From Pteria penguin (lineage: Eukaryota > Mollusca > Bivalvia > Pterioida > Pteriidae), in contig CM068587.1 of the NCBI GenBank assembly GCA_035048485.1, forward strand, positions 43,399,842 to 43,463,841: DNA of 64,000 nt. Direction: 5' to 3'. Position 1 is the stretch's first letter; the number at the start of each line of letters is the position of its first letter. A model generated the notes under the pieces. It saw only the letters and a program-made list of their open reading frames with translations. It was not told the DNA's origin and did no database searches. Below, one piece after another: positions 23,855-34,789 of the stretch. A program made the position numbers and the translations under genes.

Positions 23855-24367
23855 GCAGAAAAGGCCTTGCATCTCAGTTTAATTTTACGTAGATATATAC
23901 ACGACGTATTGTCAATCAATAATCCTAACTTTAAGGATTACATATATGTAATATATCCCCATGAACTTGAAATAAAAGAGACAACCGAGAGCAATAATTC
24001 CGCTTCGTATCTGATTATATTTTTAACTTTCGACAATGATGGTCATTTGAGCACCTCTCTGTATGACAAACGTGACGATTTTAACTTCCAAATAACTAAC
24101 TTCCCGTATCTTTGCAGCAATATCCCGTCCTCACCTGCCTATGGAGTTTTTATATCTCAGTTTATAAGGTACGCAAGAGCCTGTTCTCTATACGACTGTT
24201 TTATTCCAAGGGCCAAACGACTGGCCACTAGGTTGCTCATGCAGGGTTATTTTAAAGAACGTCTGAAATCGTCACTGAGGAAGTTCTATGGTCGCTATGG
24301 GGATCTTGTACGAAAATATGATGTGCCTCTTTCTAGAATGAATGATAATATTCCGGAATGCGACTAA
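23855..24367 (+). pseudogene. reverse-transcriptase fragment with a dead catalytic box
   Basis: A 170-codon open frame contains RYIHDVLSINNPNF, YPHELEIKETTES, LYDKRDDFNFQI, NFPYLCSNIPSSPAYGV and SSLRKFYGRYGDLV. These match the order of motifs in a reverse-transcriptase family widespread in bivalves. The RYIDD box reads RYIHD: the CAC codon at 23900-23902 replaces an expected Asp codon, so catalysis should be lost. It begins within a few bases of the ATPase relic, so it was inserted into, or recombined with, the Polinton. The upstream half of the protein is missing and it ends at a stop at 24365-24367. Confidence 0.7.
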
Positions 24368-24875
24368 ATGACCTGTTCAGTGAACACCAAATATGACTTT
24401 TTATACCAGTTTTGTACTTTCGCATGTACAATTAGGAAACCAATACTCTTGATTTTGACATGTTTCTTTAGATCTGCTGTGACGGGTGATGCATGCAAAG
24501 AGGAGACGCTTACTCTCCCCAGTCACCTGGTCTCACTTTCGAATTTTTCAGTATTCAGAATTGATTAGTCTATAAAAATAGACCAAAGAACGTGACATCA
24601 CAGGAATACTCAAACATGTATGGTGTAACGGGACAGGACGCCCTAATCAACTTTTGATTTTTGGATATATGTATGTCACACGGCCTCGGTTGAAAATCAA
24701 TATCGAAGAAGTACCAAAACGTTAATGATTCTCAAAGTCCAAGGACAGATACAAAATCGTATAAGTTTCAAAAAGGAACTGTTGCGAACCCCGAAATACT
24801 GAAAAATTCCGAGGTGAGACCAGGTGCCCGTGTTTTTGCACTCAGTGACCCTATCCCATCCCACATGTAATGAAA
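24368..24875. other. retroelement 3' region plus an inverted partial copy
   Basis: After the RT stop comes sequence containing TGTGACGGGTGATGC and CACCTGGTCTCACTTTCG (about 24478-24545). The segment at 24790-24838 is an inverted match (GAATTTTTCAGTATT in inverse, then a CACCTGGTCTCAC block). The two lie about 270 bp apart and face each other. No ORF is supported. Confidence 0.45.
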
Positions 24876-25162
24876 TGATTCCATATTCCGCTTGACCTAT
24901 ATGTAATGTCACCAAACCGGAATTTCATTCGGTAGCCTCTAAAAATAGACCCGGGAATTCCGCTTTATGGTCACGGAAGGGATCAAAAAGAGGGCAACGG
25001 CCACTACAAATGGTCAATAGAGAGGTCATCCCAAGGTTCAAGGGGTCAACGATGACGTCACGACCGGAAATCACATGATTTTTGAATGTCGGCCTCAGAT
25101 TGGTCGAAAGATTTTCGCGCGGGAAATTCAAACCTGGATCCGAGTTGCTGCAACCCACTTCT
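24876..25162 (-). repeat. right terminal inverted repeat of the Polinton remnant
   Basis: Inverse partner of 19377-19672. It ends CAACCCACTTCT, followed by TTTGAT, which matches the left flank GTTGAT at five of six positions. Confidence 0.8.
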
Positions 25163-25168
25163 TTTGAT

Positions 25169-26076
25169 CACACTATCATACAGAAATGTATATTTTGTAG
25201 CCGAGACCCCTTATGATTATTTCGCAGTTGGACATTAGTCTGACATTCTCCAAAGCAAAGTTTCGGTCCTTGCACTAACTTTAATCACTGCCAACTACTG
25301 AAAGCAGTCCCTAGTCAGAAAATATAGACTGCTTTGCGTGTTTTGGGGAAAATGTCATCGTATTCAAGTTATCTGGTGAAAATTAGACAATGAGGGATTC
25401 ATTCAGAAATTAAAAGACGTGTTAAGTGCAAATGATGGTGTTATTGACAAGCTGTATTGTATTAGTAACCTGATTTGTACGCTGAGAAAATATAATGCGG
25501 TATAAATTCAGGGCTGATTTCATGTAACGGCTCGATAAAAATTCAATGTAACATTGTAAATGCTTTAAATCTAACTAATAAAGCCACAAAAGACCAAGTC
25601 ATACCGTTTAGAGGCAAAATTTGATTTTACAAGAATTTTGTAAAACCCAGAGACGTTGGCAGAGATGTGTGTGTGTGGATTGTAAAGGAACGACAGCTCT
25701 GCTTTGAAGATTGATTAGTCTGATAGAAATAAACCATATCTTGAAGTATTGAAAAGAACATACACCATCTAGCTGAATTTCGTTTTTGATAGCTGATCCA
25801 ATTTAAAACTAGCATTCACACAGACAATAAAATGAAATTAAATGATGCGCAGTGGCTAAGGTTACCAAATCGTAAATACTCGGCCATTTCCGTAACGGAT
25901 GCATGATGTGTATTTTTACATTTCTTATTCTTATGCAGTTTCCATGTGTGCATCGTTTTGAGTACAGCATCACATCATATCACATGCGTTCGTAAATAAA
26001 TAGTTACCGTTTGAAATTTTGTAATCGTAATTTCTACTTCTGTGTGCGAAAGATAAGCGCACTCTCCATACTGTAG
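25169..26076. other. no gene recognised
   Basis: AT-rich sequence with no supported ORF, repeat boundary or RNA gene. If it belongs to a transcription unit it would be intronic. Confidence 0.4.
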
Positions 26077-26238
26077 ATTTGAAGTTAGAGATTCTACCAG
26101 GTCAACATCCATACGACCCCATCGCAAAAGACGTGGACAAAAGTTTGTACCCTTCTAAAAAGTACAAAATTTCCTCAGCCTTTGCAGAAGGCAAGTTGAT
26201 TATTGAAAAGTTTACAAGGACGACATCGATTAACAACT
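26077..26238 (+). CDS. candidate STPG-like exon, not linked to the 1.6-12 kb gene
   Basis: After a pyrimidine-rich acceptor ending CATACTGTAG the frame reads EILPGQHPYDPIAKDVDKSL and then YPSKKYKISSAFAEGK. This has the layout of a SHIPPO unit: a P-G start with a Tyr-Asp-Pro, about 20 residues, then S-S-A-F. A possible donor GTAAGC follows at 26239; without splicing the frame stops at 26256-26258. The acceptor needs one base from the preceding exon, which does not fit the phase-0 donor at 8721, so a direct join to that gene is not supported. It could be an exon of a neighbouring STPG gene, an unrecognised isoform with a skipped exon, or a relic. Confidence 0.35.
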
Positions 26239-26489
26239 GTAAGCGTGTCTACTCATAGTATTAGGTGGGCTACATCAATACTGCTTTCACAAGTCAGGCG
26301 CGGATTCAGCTGGGCGTGGGGTGGGGGTAAATAGTAGTGATATTTTTATACGAATAACTTATTACGTAATCGATACACACCGACCACTCTAGTAAACAGT
26401 TCTGTAATGATTATCATGTATACTTTGTTTGGTAATTAAGTTACAATCGTTCCTATTTTTATTGCGATTTTCATACGTCGTAGACTTAC

Positions 26490-27060
26490 GCATTATGGTA
26501 TGGCGTTGTGGGTTTGTCCGCACATTGTTAACATGACACAGACCATGCCATTTAGGCTAGGATTTCCAAACTTGGTACAATTATTTCTTATGGCATGAGG
26601 AGGAATCATAGTGCTTATGTCAGTTAGATTTTTGTCCAGGCCATAACTTTTTACACATTGCATGGATTTGGATATTTCACAGAACTGTTGCCAAGGGTCC
26701 ATGACCTTGAATTAACGGTTTTATCTGCAAGATCAAAGTCAAAATACATATGATGGATAAATTTTTGTCTGGGCCACAACTCTACCCCTAACATCGATTT
26801 GATTAATATTTCACAGAACTGTTGCCCAGGACCTAAGGGTGTGTTGCAAGTTAAAGGTCCTACTCCATATGATGGATAAACCTTTATCTGGGCAACAACT
26901 TTTTACCCCTTGCATGGATATAAGTAATATTTCACAAAATTGTTGCCCAGGACCCAAAGGTGTGTCATGACCTTGAACCAAGGTCATATCTGCAAGTACA
27001 AGGTCACAGGGTATATGATGGATAAATCCGGTCCAGAATTTATTACCCACTACATTTATT
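26490..27060. repeat. ACCTTGAACC-type repeat array, ~3 units
   Basis: Units share TTGCCCAGGACC, TGACCTTGAACCAAGGTCAT, GATGGATAAA and TTTCACAGAACTGTTGCC. Spacing is about 130 bp. The long frames here on both strands are accidental. Confidence 0.6.
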
Positions 27061-28090
27061 TGAATAATATTTTAGAGTTCTTGGCAAATTGGGAATGTTT
27101 CCATAATTTCACATTTCATCCCTTCATACTAATTGATGGGACATATTATGCCATGCTAGATGCCGCTCTTGTTTATATTAGAATCCCCCCCCCCCCCAAA
27201 AAAATATATATATACATTTTCAATTGCAATAGAACTGTTTGAAATTTTTTTTCCATTGGCTTTAAAATAAAATACAGAGACATACAATATATGTTGCTTG
27301 TATGTCTTTATAAAATATGAAAGAAAAAACCATGAAATTTGAGAATGCAATTAAAATCAAATTAAAAATAATTGTTGATTATATTTTGCTATCATTGTTA
27401 TTAACAGTAGATGTTTCGACTACAGACAAAGTGTAGATAGTTAAATATTTCTTTGCATTCATAATCAAATGATTGGACGGATAGACTACAGTACCAATGG
27501 CGTGGATGGTAAAACTAGTGGACGCATAATCTCGGCACAGATCGTCTGGGGATGCTAGAACTTGTCAGTGGACAGATCGTCTAGAAATCTGCCAGTGTCC
27601 CAACCCTATTATGACAGTAAAGAGAAGAGATCACATTCGTCTGTATACACGTCTGTGTTACAACGATAGATAACACTTAATCTAATTATCACACTAATTA
27701 ATGGAAGCTTCATGTGGAGCCATCACTGGAATGCACCATTTCAATTGTGCCCCCACCCTTCCTCAGTGAAACCTTTGGCTTTAACTGTTTGCTCCCTCCG
27801 ACCTTTCTGCATCCGCCCATGACAGTGCATCGATCCATTCACTAATGATCATCCCCCATAAAGGAAATCTATGTGGTGACAGGAAGTGTCTATAAACAAA
27901 TGCTTCCAAGACTCAACTGATACGGTAATAACAAGACGAGATTTGTTTACCTTTTAATTTGTTTACTTTTTCATTATCAGATTGCTGTGTCTCAATCCTT
28001 CATTACTATACAATTCATCTGTCCATCATCATCTTTGTAAAGCTTTGATTACAACATACAGTCAGAATTATACAAATGTTCTATATTTTT
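27061..28090. other. no gene recognised; homopolymer tracts
   Basis: Contains a C14-type run at about 27186-27198 followed by an A run and TATATATA. If the minus-strand gene ends at 28.1 kb this is its downstream flank. Confidence 0.4.
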
Positions 28091-28126
28091 CTAAGTTTGT
28101 AATTCTAGGCTCTCACAAGTATGTGC

Positions 28127-28230
28127 ACTATGTTTTCCTGTATCATCATTGTACAGGATATGATTTTCTAGTTTCAGTACTATGTTTTCCTGTATCATCA
28201 TTGTACAGGATATGATTTTCTAGTTTCAGT
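28127..28230. repeat. exact 52-bp tandem duplication inside a coding exon
   Basis: 28127-28178 and 28179-28230 appear identical. Each begins ACTATGTTTTCCTGTATCAT and ends CTAGTTTCAGT. Because 52 is not a multiple of three, the second copy met by the minus-strand frame is read in a different frame and introduces a stop at 28146. Confidence 0.95.
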
Positions 28231-28391
28231 ACTGAAATAATCCTCAGAGATATGTCAGATTCTTCATCACTCTGCTGATATATCACTTCCAATGTCTCAC
28301 TGAAGTCAATGTCTTTTTTTTCACTACATCTTAGCTCATCAAAATGTTCAGTAATATCACATAAGAATGTTCCTAGCTGGTCCAGATAACC
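28146..28391 (-). CDS. unrecognised minus-strand gene, terminal exon
   Basis: A strong acceptor (TTCTTTTCTTGCAG on the minus strand) leads into 81 codons in phase 0: GYLDQLGTFLCDITEHFDEL, then the acidic stretch SEKKDIDFSETLEVIYQQ and QQSDEESD. The 52-bp duplication makes it end with TETRKSYPVQ and a stop at 28146. If the duplication is collapsed, the frame instead stays open past the repeat to a TAG at 28091-28093. It looks helical, has no signal peptide or membrane span, and I do not recognise the family. It joins in frame with the exon at 37881-37985. Either C-terminus could be the real one; the shorter is what the given sequence encodes. Confidence 0.6.
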   Translation of the reverse strand, partial: GYLDQLGTFLCDITEHFDELRCSEKKDIDFSETLEVIYQQSDEESDISLRIISVLKLENHILYNDDTGKHSTETRKSYPVQ

Positions 28392-28410
28392 CTGCAAGAA
28401 AAGAAATTGG

Positions 28411-29375
28411 CATCATACAGCAGTCATTTCTAAGAGTCATCATAAAGCTTTCACAAAAAAGATGTTTCTGCGAGTTACATACAGATATCATGTAACAGTC
28501 ATTTCTGTGAGTAATCATACCTGTGTGATAGCCATTTCTGTGAGTAATCATAAAGGTACCACATAATAGTCATTTCTGTGAGTAATCATATAGGTATCAT
28601 GTAATCATATAGGTATCATGTAAAAGTCATTTCTGTGCGTAATCATACCTGTATGTGATAGCCATTTCTGTGAGTAATCATATAGGTATCATGTAATCAT
28701 AAAGGTATCATGTAAAAGTCATTTCTGTGAGTAATCATACCTGTATGTGATAGCCATTTCTGTGAATAATCATAAAAGTACCACATAATAGTCATTTCTG
28801 TGAGTAATCATATAGGTATCATGTAATCATATAGGTATCATGTAAAAGTCATTTCTGTGCGTAATCATAGCTGTATGTGATAGCCATTTCTGTGAGTAAT
28901 CATATAGGTATCATGTAATCATATAGGTATCATGTAAAAGTCATTTCTGTGCGTAATCATACCTGTATGTGATAGCCATTTCTGTGAGTAATCATATAGG
29001 TATCATGTAATCATATAGGTATCATGTAAAAGTCATTTCTGTGCGTAATCATACCTGTATGTGATAGCCATTTCTGTGAATAATCATAAAAGTACCATAT
29101 AATAGTCATTTCTGTGAGTAATCATATAGGTATCATGTAAAAGTAATTCCTGTGTGTAATCATATAGGTATCATGTAATAGTCATTTCTGTGTGTAATCA
29201 CATAGGTATCATGTAATAATCATTTCTGTGAGTAATCATAGATATCATGTAATAGTCATGTAATCATATAGATATCGTGAAATAGTCATGTAATCATATA
29301 GGTACGTGTAATAGTCATTTCTGTGAGTGATTATAGAGGTATCATGTAATAATTATTTAATGTTACACATGTACT
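28411..29375. repeat. degenerate minisatellite, ~30-65 bp units
   Basis: Variants of GTCATTTCTGTGAGTAATCA, TATAGGTATCATGTAATCAT and TGTGATAGCCATTTCTGTGA are repeated for almost 1 kb, with higher-order blocks of about 110 bp. It starts within some 20 bp of the splice acceptor of the 28146-28391 exon, so the branch point must lie at the edge of, or inside, the array. Confidence 0.85.
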
Positions 29376-29376
29376 T

Positions 29377-30310
29377 GTAACATACATTTTGATTGGTTTC
29401 AAAATTAGTAGTATATCACATCCAAGAAATTCTTTCTCTGATGATGTAATTTCCCGCATTTTAGTAACTGTGATGTCATGTTGACATCAACCACAGCAGA
29501 AGTTTAAAGATGTTGAGAAATAGTGCAGACAGAACATACCAATATGGGACTTCTGTGATATGTGTCCCCTTCAAATTTTACATACCTTTTTGTGATATGT
29601 TAAGCATTCAATATCTGGCATGGTACATGTATAAATAGGGTACAACCACAACAACAAAGTTTTGTAAAAGAAAGTGGAAGAGGGCATTTGTTTATACAAT
29701 AATATTTATGAATAAATTTTAATCATACAAAATGAAAATCACAGCATGACAACTCTTACTTCCATCACTTTGAAGAAATTTAGTAACGGTTGTTGGTCAC
29801 GATTGTACCTGTTTACATTATACCGGAAATAGAATGCCCTACATTTTACCTAAATCAAATCAAGGTGCATATCTTGGAAATCCTGAGATAAGGAATGAAT
29901 CTAATTTGGTTTTTGTTGGATGGAGGTATACCACAAAAAAAAAAAAAGAAAAAAAAAAGTAAAAAGATAGAAAACTACACTCAATGATGCAGTTTTCCAA
30001 TGAAAAAAAACAGATTCATTCCTTTCAATTTAATTCTTTCCAAACATGTCCAAAAATTTGGTATGGTTTTTGTTGGATGGAGGTATACCACACCCCCCCC
30101 CCCAAAAAAAAAAAAAACCCCAGGATAGAAAACTAAATGCTATGATGCAGTTTTCCAAAGAAAAACCACCGATTCATTCATTTCAACAATCTACATTTCT
30201 GTGAATATTGACGTCACAGTTATGAAAACACAGGAAATTACGTCGTCAAAGAAATAATTTCGTGGATAAGATATACCATTTATTTGTAAACTAATCAAAA
30301 TGCATGTTAC
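29377..30310. mobile_element. element with ~110-bp inverted ends, ~930 bp
   Basis: The left end GTAACATACATTTTGATTGG and the inverse at the right end (TAATCAAAATGCATGTTAC) begin two arms of about 110 bp that share AATTTCC, GATGTAATTTCC-like and TGTGA(T/C)GTCA blocks. Inside, a ~155-bp step direct repeat (GGTTTTTGTTGGATGGAGGT at 29909 and 30065) carries A-rich and C-rich tracts. No ORF. The flanks were not resolved into a target duplication. Confidence 0.6.
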
Positions 30311-33310
30311 ATGTAAAATTCAATGATACAATTATCTGTACATATTTTGTTATTTACAAGACAACAAACTAAACCCTCTCATTGTTTTTATCACAATTCA
30401 AGTCTTATAAAGCAAGTTTAATACCCTAAGCTACAGTTAATACTTAAAGTAATATAATTTGTTTTAATTGGTTGTTGTATGGCTTACGTAATAAGGTTCT
30501 GTAAATGATATACTTAACTTAAAATTAACCATGACTTAGTACTGAGGGTCACAACAGGATTGAATTATAAAAACATGAGTGCATCAGCTAATTACTGCGT
30601 ATTAACATCTTTAACACTTTCTCAGATTTCAACAAGTTGTGTTTGTGAAACACTAATGCCCCCGGCGGCACCAAAGTCCAAAAAGTTATTTTTTGTGTGA
30701 ATGTAATTGTCAAGGTCAAAAGGCCATCGACCTTGGTGTCATTTGAAAGGGCTTCATTAGTTGAGTACGCTTGTCAAATATGAAGTCCCTATCCCTCACA
30801 GTTCAAAAGTTATAGTACCAAGTTAAAAAGTTAATTTACTGTGATGGTCATTGTCAAGGTCAAAAGGTTGTCAACCTTAGTGTCATCTGAAAGGGCTTCA
30901 TTAGATAAATATGAATGTCATATATGAAGTCTCTATTCCTCATGGTTTAAAAGTTATTGCCAAGGTTAAAGTTGACAACAGACAGACAAGACAAAAACAA
31001 TATGCCACTGATCTCTTGATCCGGGGACATGAAAAAGTCAACTTCAATTTATTTTCATGTATTATAATTTTATTTGATCAAGTTAGTTCTGTTCTGGCCT
31101 TCAACCAGTAAGGTTATCAAACAACAAGTTTAAGATTAGGAATGTTTTTTAGGTGTGTTAGGGCCAGTGATATGGAGTTCAGTTAAACATGTAATATTTT
31201 CTGGCATCTGTGTTACTCTTACACCATTACCTTAAATTAGAATGGGTGCTCAAGTAAACCTGTGGCTCTAGTGGGGCTTTTGGTACTACCCTAACACAGT
31301 CCAAAACACCTATTCATAGCAAAGAGGTCAGGGTCAAGTTCACTTACCTTGGTTTCATTTGAAATGGCTTCATTTTTTCTATTGACATCACAAGCATAGA
31401 CTTGTAAACAAATCACTTGACATAAATACCTTCACAATAACTAAAGCATCAGTATGGACTAAAAGATGAAAACGTAATCTGTTAATGTGAAAAAAAGTGT
31501 AACTACTGGACAGTCCTAAAAGTAGGTCACTTTTTGAGGTCAAGGTCATAGGTCAAGTTCACAAGTTCTTGTCATAAGGAATATACATATGAAATATCAA
31601 AGCCCTATCATTTGTCATTAGAAAATTATGGCCAATGTTAATTTTTTCCAAAAGTCAAACTCCAAGGTCAAGTTTACAATGTAAAAACTTCTGGTGTCGA
31701 CAAAACGATCTTGTCTCAAGAAATACGTAAGTGAGATGGCCAACGTTGAATTTATTGAAATGAAAGCCAAACTCCAAGGTCAAGGTTATAAGATAAAAAA
31801 AAGTTTTGTATAAACTTAAAGGTTTTTGTTTATTAATCCTTGCATGTTTTGTAAACATACTAGATATAGCCAATAATGTGAAAGTGTGACTACCTTACAG
31901 AAGGACGCCAGAAGACAAAGTGATCCTTAAGTGCTGCTATGCTTCACAGTTGACACAAAAATAACTAGTGTTGTTCTAATGGGACAAATACCCCCAGCAG
32001 CAAAAAAGTTGAATAATAAGTTGAAAAGACCATAACTCTAAAATTTTAACTATGAAATGATCTCCCTTCATGAAATTCCTCATATTATGTCTATGACCCA
32101 GACCACAGTGTTGGCTATGTGTAAACTGTGACCTTGTAAGTATGACCTGGGTTCAAGGTCAGACACACCCTTAGCTTGTGGAAAAGAATTGTGTGAAATA
32201 TTATCGGTCCACGAAGTAGCATGAAGAAGTCATGACTCGGACAAGAATTTTGGCTATGTGAACACTGTGACCTTGACTAAATATTATCTTTTAACCATAT
32301 AAACTACCTCTGTTGGTCTCTGTGAATATGAACTTTCAACTTCTTCATATCTATATGAACAAGATTTGCCAGAAGAAAAAAAGCTTGCAAGAAATGGGTA
32401 TTATTTTTCAAACAGATTCAATGTAAGAAGCAGATCATTTAGGAAATTGTTTCCCTACCTCATAAAGATATCTAAACCGAAGTTATGGATCTAAATATCT
32501 CAGATTTCAAAATCAATAGGGTTCATCATCTTACCATGGCAAACATTTGTGTAAAGTTTAAGACTCTACAATGATAGCTTTTCTTCTACTATATTCGCAT
32601 TGTCAGTTTTAAAAAAAATGCACAATATTTGCTGCAATGATGTAACGTCGCGTTATATCCGTTGATGATGTCATTTTTCGCGTTATTTTCAAACTGGCTG
32701 GTTGCAGTCAGAGGATGAAATCTTGGAAATATATATATTTTTAAAATAAACTAACTTCATTTTCTTTTTGTTTCTCCTTTTTAGATGACATCTCAATATA
32801 ACTTTTTACACTTCCCCAGCAGACGATTATAGATCTATGTTACACTGTTTAGAAACCTATGCACAGTCAGCCATAGTATTATGTCTCACGACTGATTTTC
32901 AGACCCAAAAGTATCCTATTTTCTACCTTATAGAATTTTATATAAAATTTGGCATTTCATTTAGAAGGTAATGTATTCTAACACAAATCATTTATGTGGA
33001 AGTTACTTAGAGGTTTGTTATTATTGGAGAAAGAAAAATATGCTTCTGCCTTTTTAAACGATTTTCTGATGATATTACGTCCTTTTTACACTAAAGATTA
33101 TGTTTTGAAAAAAACTTAGTGTGGGTCGAGGCACACATAAAGTTACGACTAATTTGAGTTTTATTTTGAGTTTAAGAATCTTTGTGAATACGGTCAAACT
33201 CTTAAGTTTACACTTAGTAATATGACAAATTTTAGTCTTAAGTTTTGGGTCATGGACAACAATATTGTGTAAAATATAATATTCCTCCAACGTACAAGGA
33301 TCCTGCTTCC
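30311..33310. repeat. intron with dispersed AAGGTCA-type repeats
   Basis: 30641-31040 is a second copy of the GAAACACTAATGCCCCCGGCG repeat seen at 16185, with a GGTCATCGACCTTGGTGTCAT-like block twice. 31310-31880 and 32080-32300 hold units with AGGTCAAGGTCA and GTGACCTTG blocks. No exon was recognised. The interval lies in the 9.5-kb intron 28392-37880 of the minus-strand gene. Confidence 0.5.
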
Positions 33311-33372
33311 ATGTCGCGATATAACTGAAATATTATTGAAAGCGACGTAAAACACCAATCAACCAACCAAAA
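33311..33372 (+). mobile_element. 5'-truncated SINE, tail only
   Basis: CATGTCGCGATATAACTGAA, then ATTGAAAGCGACGTAAAACACC and an (AACC)-like tail match the 3' part of the full SINE at 58843-59020 (there on the minus strand). The tRNA-related head is missing, so it is a truncated retroposition product. Confidence 0.7.
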
Positions 33373-33399
33373 AACATACAAGGAAGAAGCTACAGCCTG

Positions 33400-34150
33400 A
33401 ACTGGATTTCTGAAATTTTGTGCACTGTGACCCTGACCTTAAAGATATGACCTTAGTTGAAGGTCATGACACACCCTTGGGTCATGGACAACAATTGTGC
33501 AAAATATATAATTTCCATCCAAAGTAACAGGAGGAAATTACAGTTCGAACAAGAAGTCTGCCTATGTGTACACTGTGACCATGAGCTTGTAGATATGACC
33601 TTGGTTTAAGATCATGACACACTCCTTGGTCATGGACAAAAATTGTGTAAAATATAATGTCCCTGCAATATAACAAGAAGAAATTATGGCTGAGAGGGGA
33701 ATGACCGTGGATCAAGGTCATGACACAACTTTGGCCAAGGATAACAATTAAGTGAAATTCAATCTCCCTCCAATGTACATGAAGAAGTTATGGCCCGGAC
33801 AAAAATTCTGACTGTGTGTTAACTCTGATCTTGTAGATATGACCTTGGTTCAAGGTCATGACACAACCTTGGCCCAAGGACATTAATTGCACAGAATACA
33901 ATCTCCCTCCAACTTAACATGAAAAAGATATGGCCCGTACAAGAATTCTGGCTGTCTGTGGACTCTGACCTTGACCTTGTAGATTAACCTTGGTTCAAGG
34001 TCTTGACACTCCTTGGGTCATGGACAACAAGTGTGTAAAATATTATCTCAGATTTGGACAAAATGAACAAACTTGGTAGTGCTTCATGTATACCAAGTTT
34101 CTTCAAAATCTTTCAAACGGTTCTGAAGAAGTCAAAAGTTTACAGACAGA
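33400..34150. repeat. GACCTTG-type repeat array, ~5 units
   Basis: Units of about 125-140 bp share TGTGACCTTGACCTTGTAGA, TGACCTTGGTTCAAGGTCAT, GACACACCCTTGG and AAGAAGTTATGGCC(C)GGAC. The series ends with an ACAGACAGATGG stretch. Non-coding. Confidence 0.65.
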
Positions 34151-34364
34151 TGGAGAGACGATGGACAAAAAGTGTAAAACACTGAGATGATCCAGACAAG
34201 GGACTTTTCATGAGTTATACCACTTGGGATTTATCTTCAGTTTCTAAGTGAAGTCTTATTTTTCCATCTTTTGTTTTAATATGACTACTGCCTACTGTGA
34301 GAAAATAATTCAGATTATGTCATCTTTTCGTGCTTCTCCAGTGAATTCTAATGCTGATAGAGAT

Positions 34365-34600
34365 GTATTTACAATAATATTAAGTGAAAATATTTTAAAG
34401 GGAAATGCAATAAATCCTGTTCATGTTGCTCTGTTTTGACGTTTCAGCCGATGGCCTTTTTCAAGAAAACATTAACTTGAAATATCTTGCATCTTGGCTC
34501 TATGTAAATTCTATAAAGAATCAATAGAAAAGGGCCATTGGCTGAAATGTTAAAACAGAGCAACACGAACAGGATACAATAATATTAATAACATTTGACT
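34365..34600. repeat. foldback with 'CTGTTTTGACGTTTCAGCC' arms
   Basis: CCTGTTCATGTTGCTCTGTT at 34416 and its inverse AACAGAGCAACACGAACAGG near 34553 form arms of about 60 bp around a ~65-bp centre. Outer AATAATATT words extend the symmetry. It could fold into a long hairpin transcript. Confidence 0.65.
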
Positions 34601-34789
34601 GAAAATTTGCATTATTGCTTATGATAAAACAATAATAATACATTTGGAATGTCCCCAACTTCTTCTTATTAAAGGATTGGGAATTACGTAAAACTTAAAG
34701 TGGACACATAAAGGTGGTTAACCCCATTCTAATGTCATAATCTTTCTGTAATTGATTTATACTTTACTATGCATTTAAACTTCATACTG

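Larger units (their letters stand above)
19377..25162. mobile_element. Polinton/Maverick remnant, 5.8 kb, internally deleted and invaded
   Basis: Two inverted copies of a ~290-bp sequence bound this interval (19377-19672 and 24876-25162). The outer ends begin AG[T/A]AGTGGG. The six bases outside are GTTGAT (19371-19376) on the left and TTTGAT (25163-25168) on the right, a 5/6 match. Long TIRs starting with AG and a 6-bp duplication are hallmarks of Polintons, double-stranded DNA transposons with virus-like gene sets that include adintoviruses. Inside, on the minus strand, lie broken relics of a Polinton-type packaging ATPase and a small Zn-binding protein. Polintons are normally 15-20 kb; the polymerase, integrase, protease and capsid genes are absent here. 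The remaining space is later insertions. Linking the TIRs to the ATPase is an inference from position. Confidence 0.65.

Noticed and set aside
19380..25159. Polinton ends placed three bases further in (AGTGGG)
   Set aside because: Flanking hexamers would be GATAGT and TCTTTT, which do not match; the border at 19377/25162 gives a 5/6 match.
28411..29375. Regularly spaced repeats resembling a CRISPR array
   Set aside because: Unit lengths vary, the 'spacers' are themselves repeats, and the context is an animal intron.
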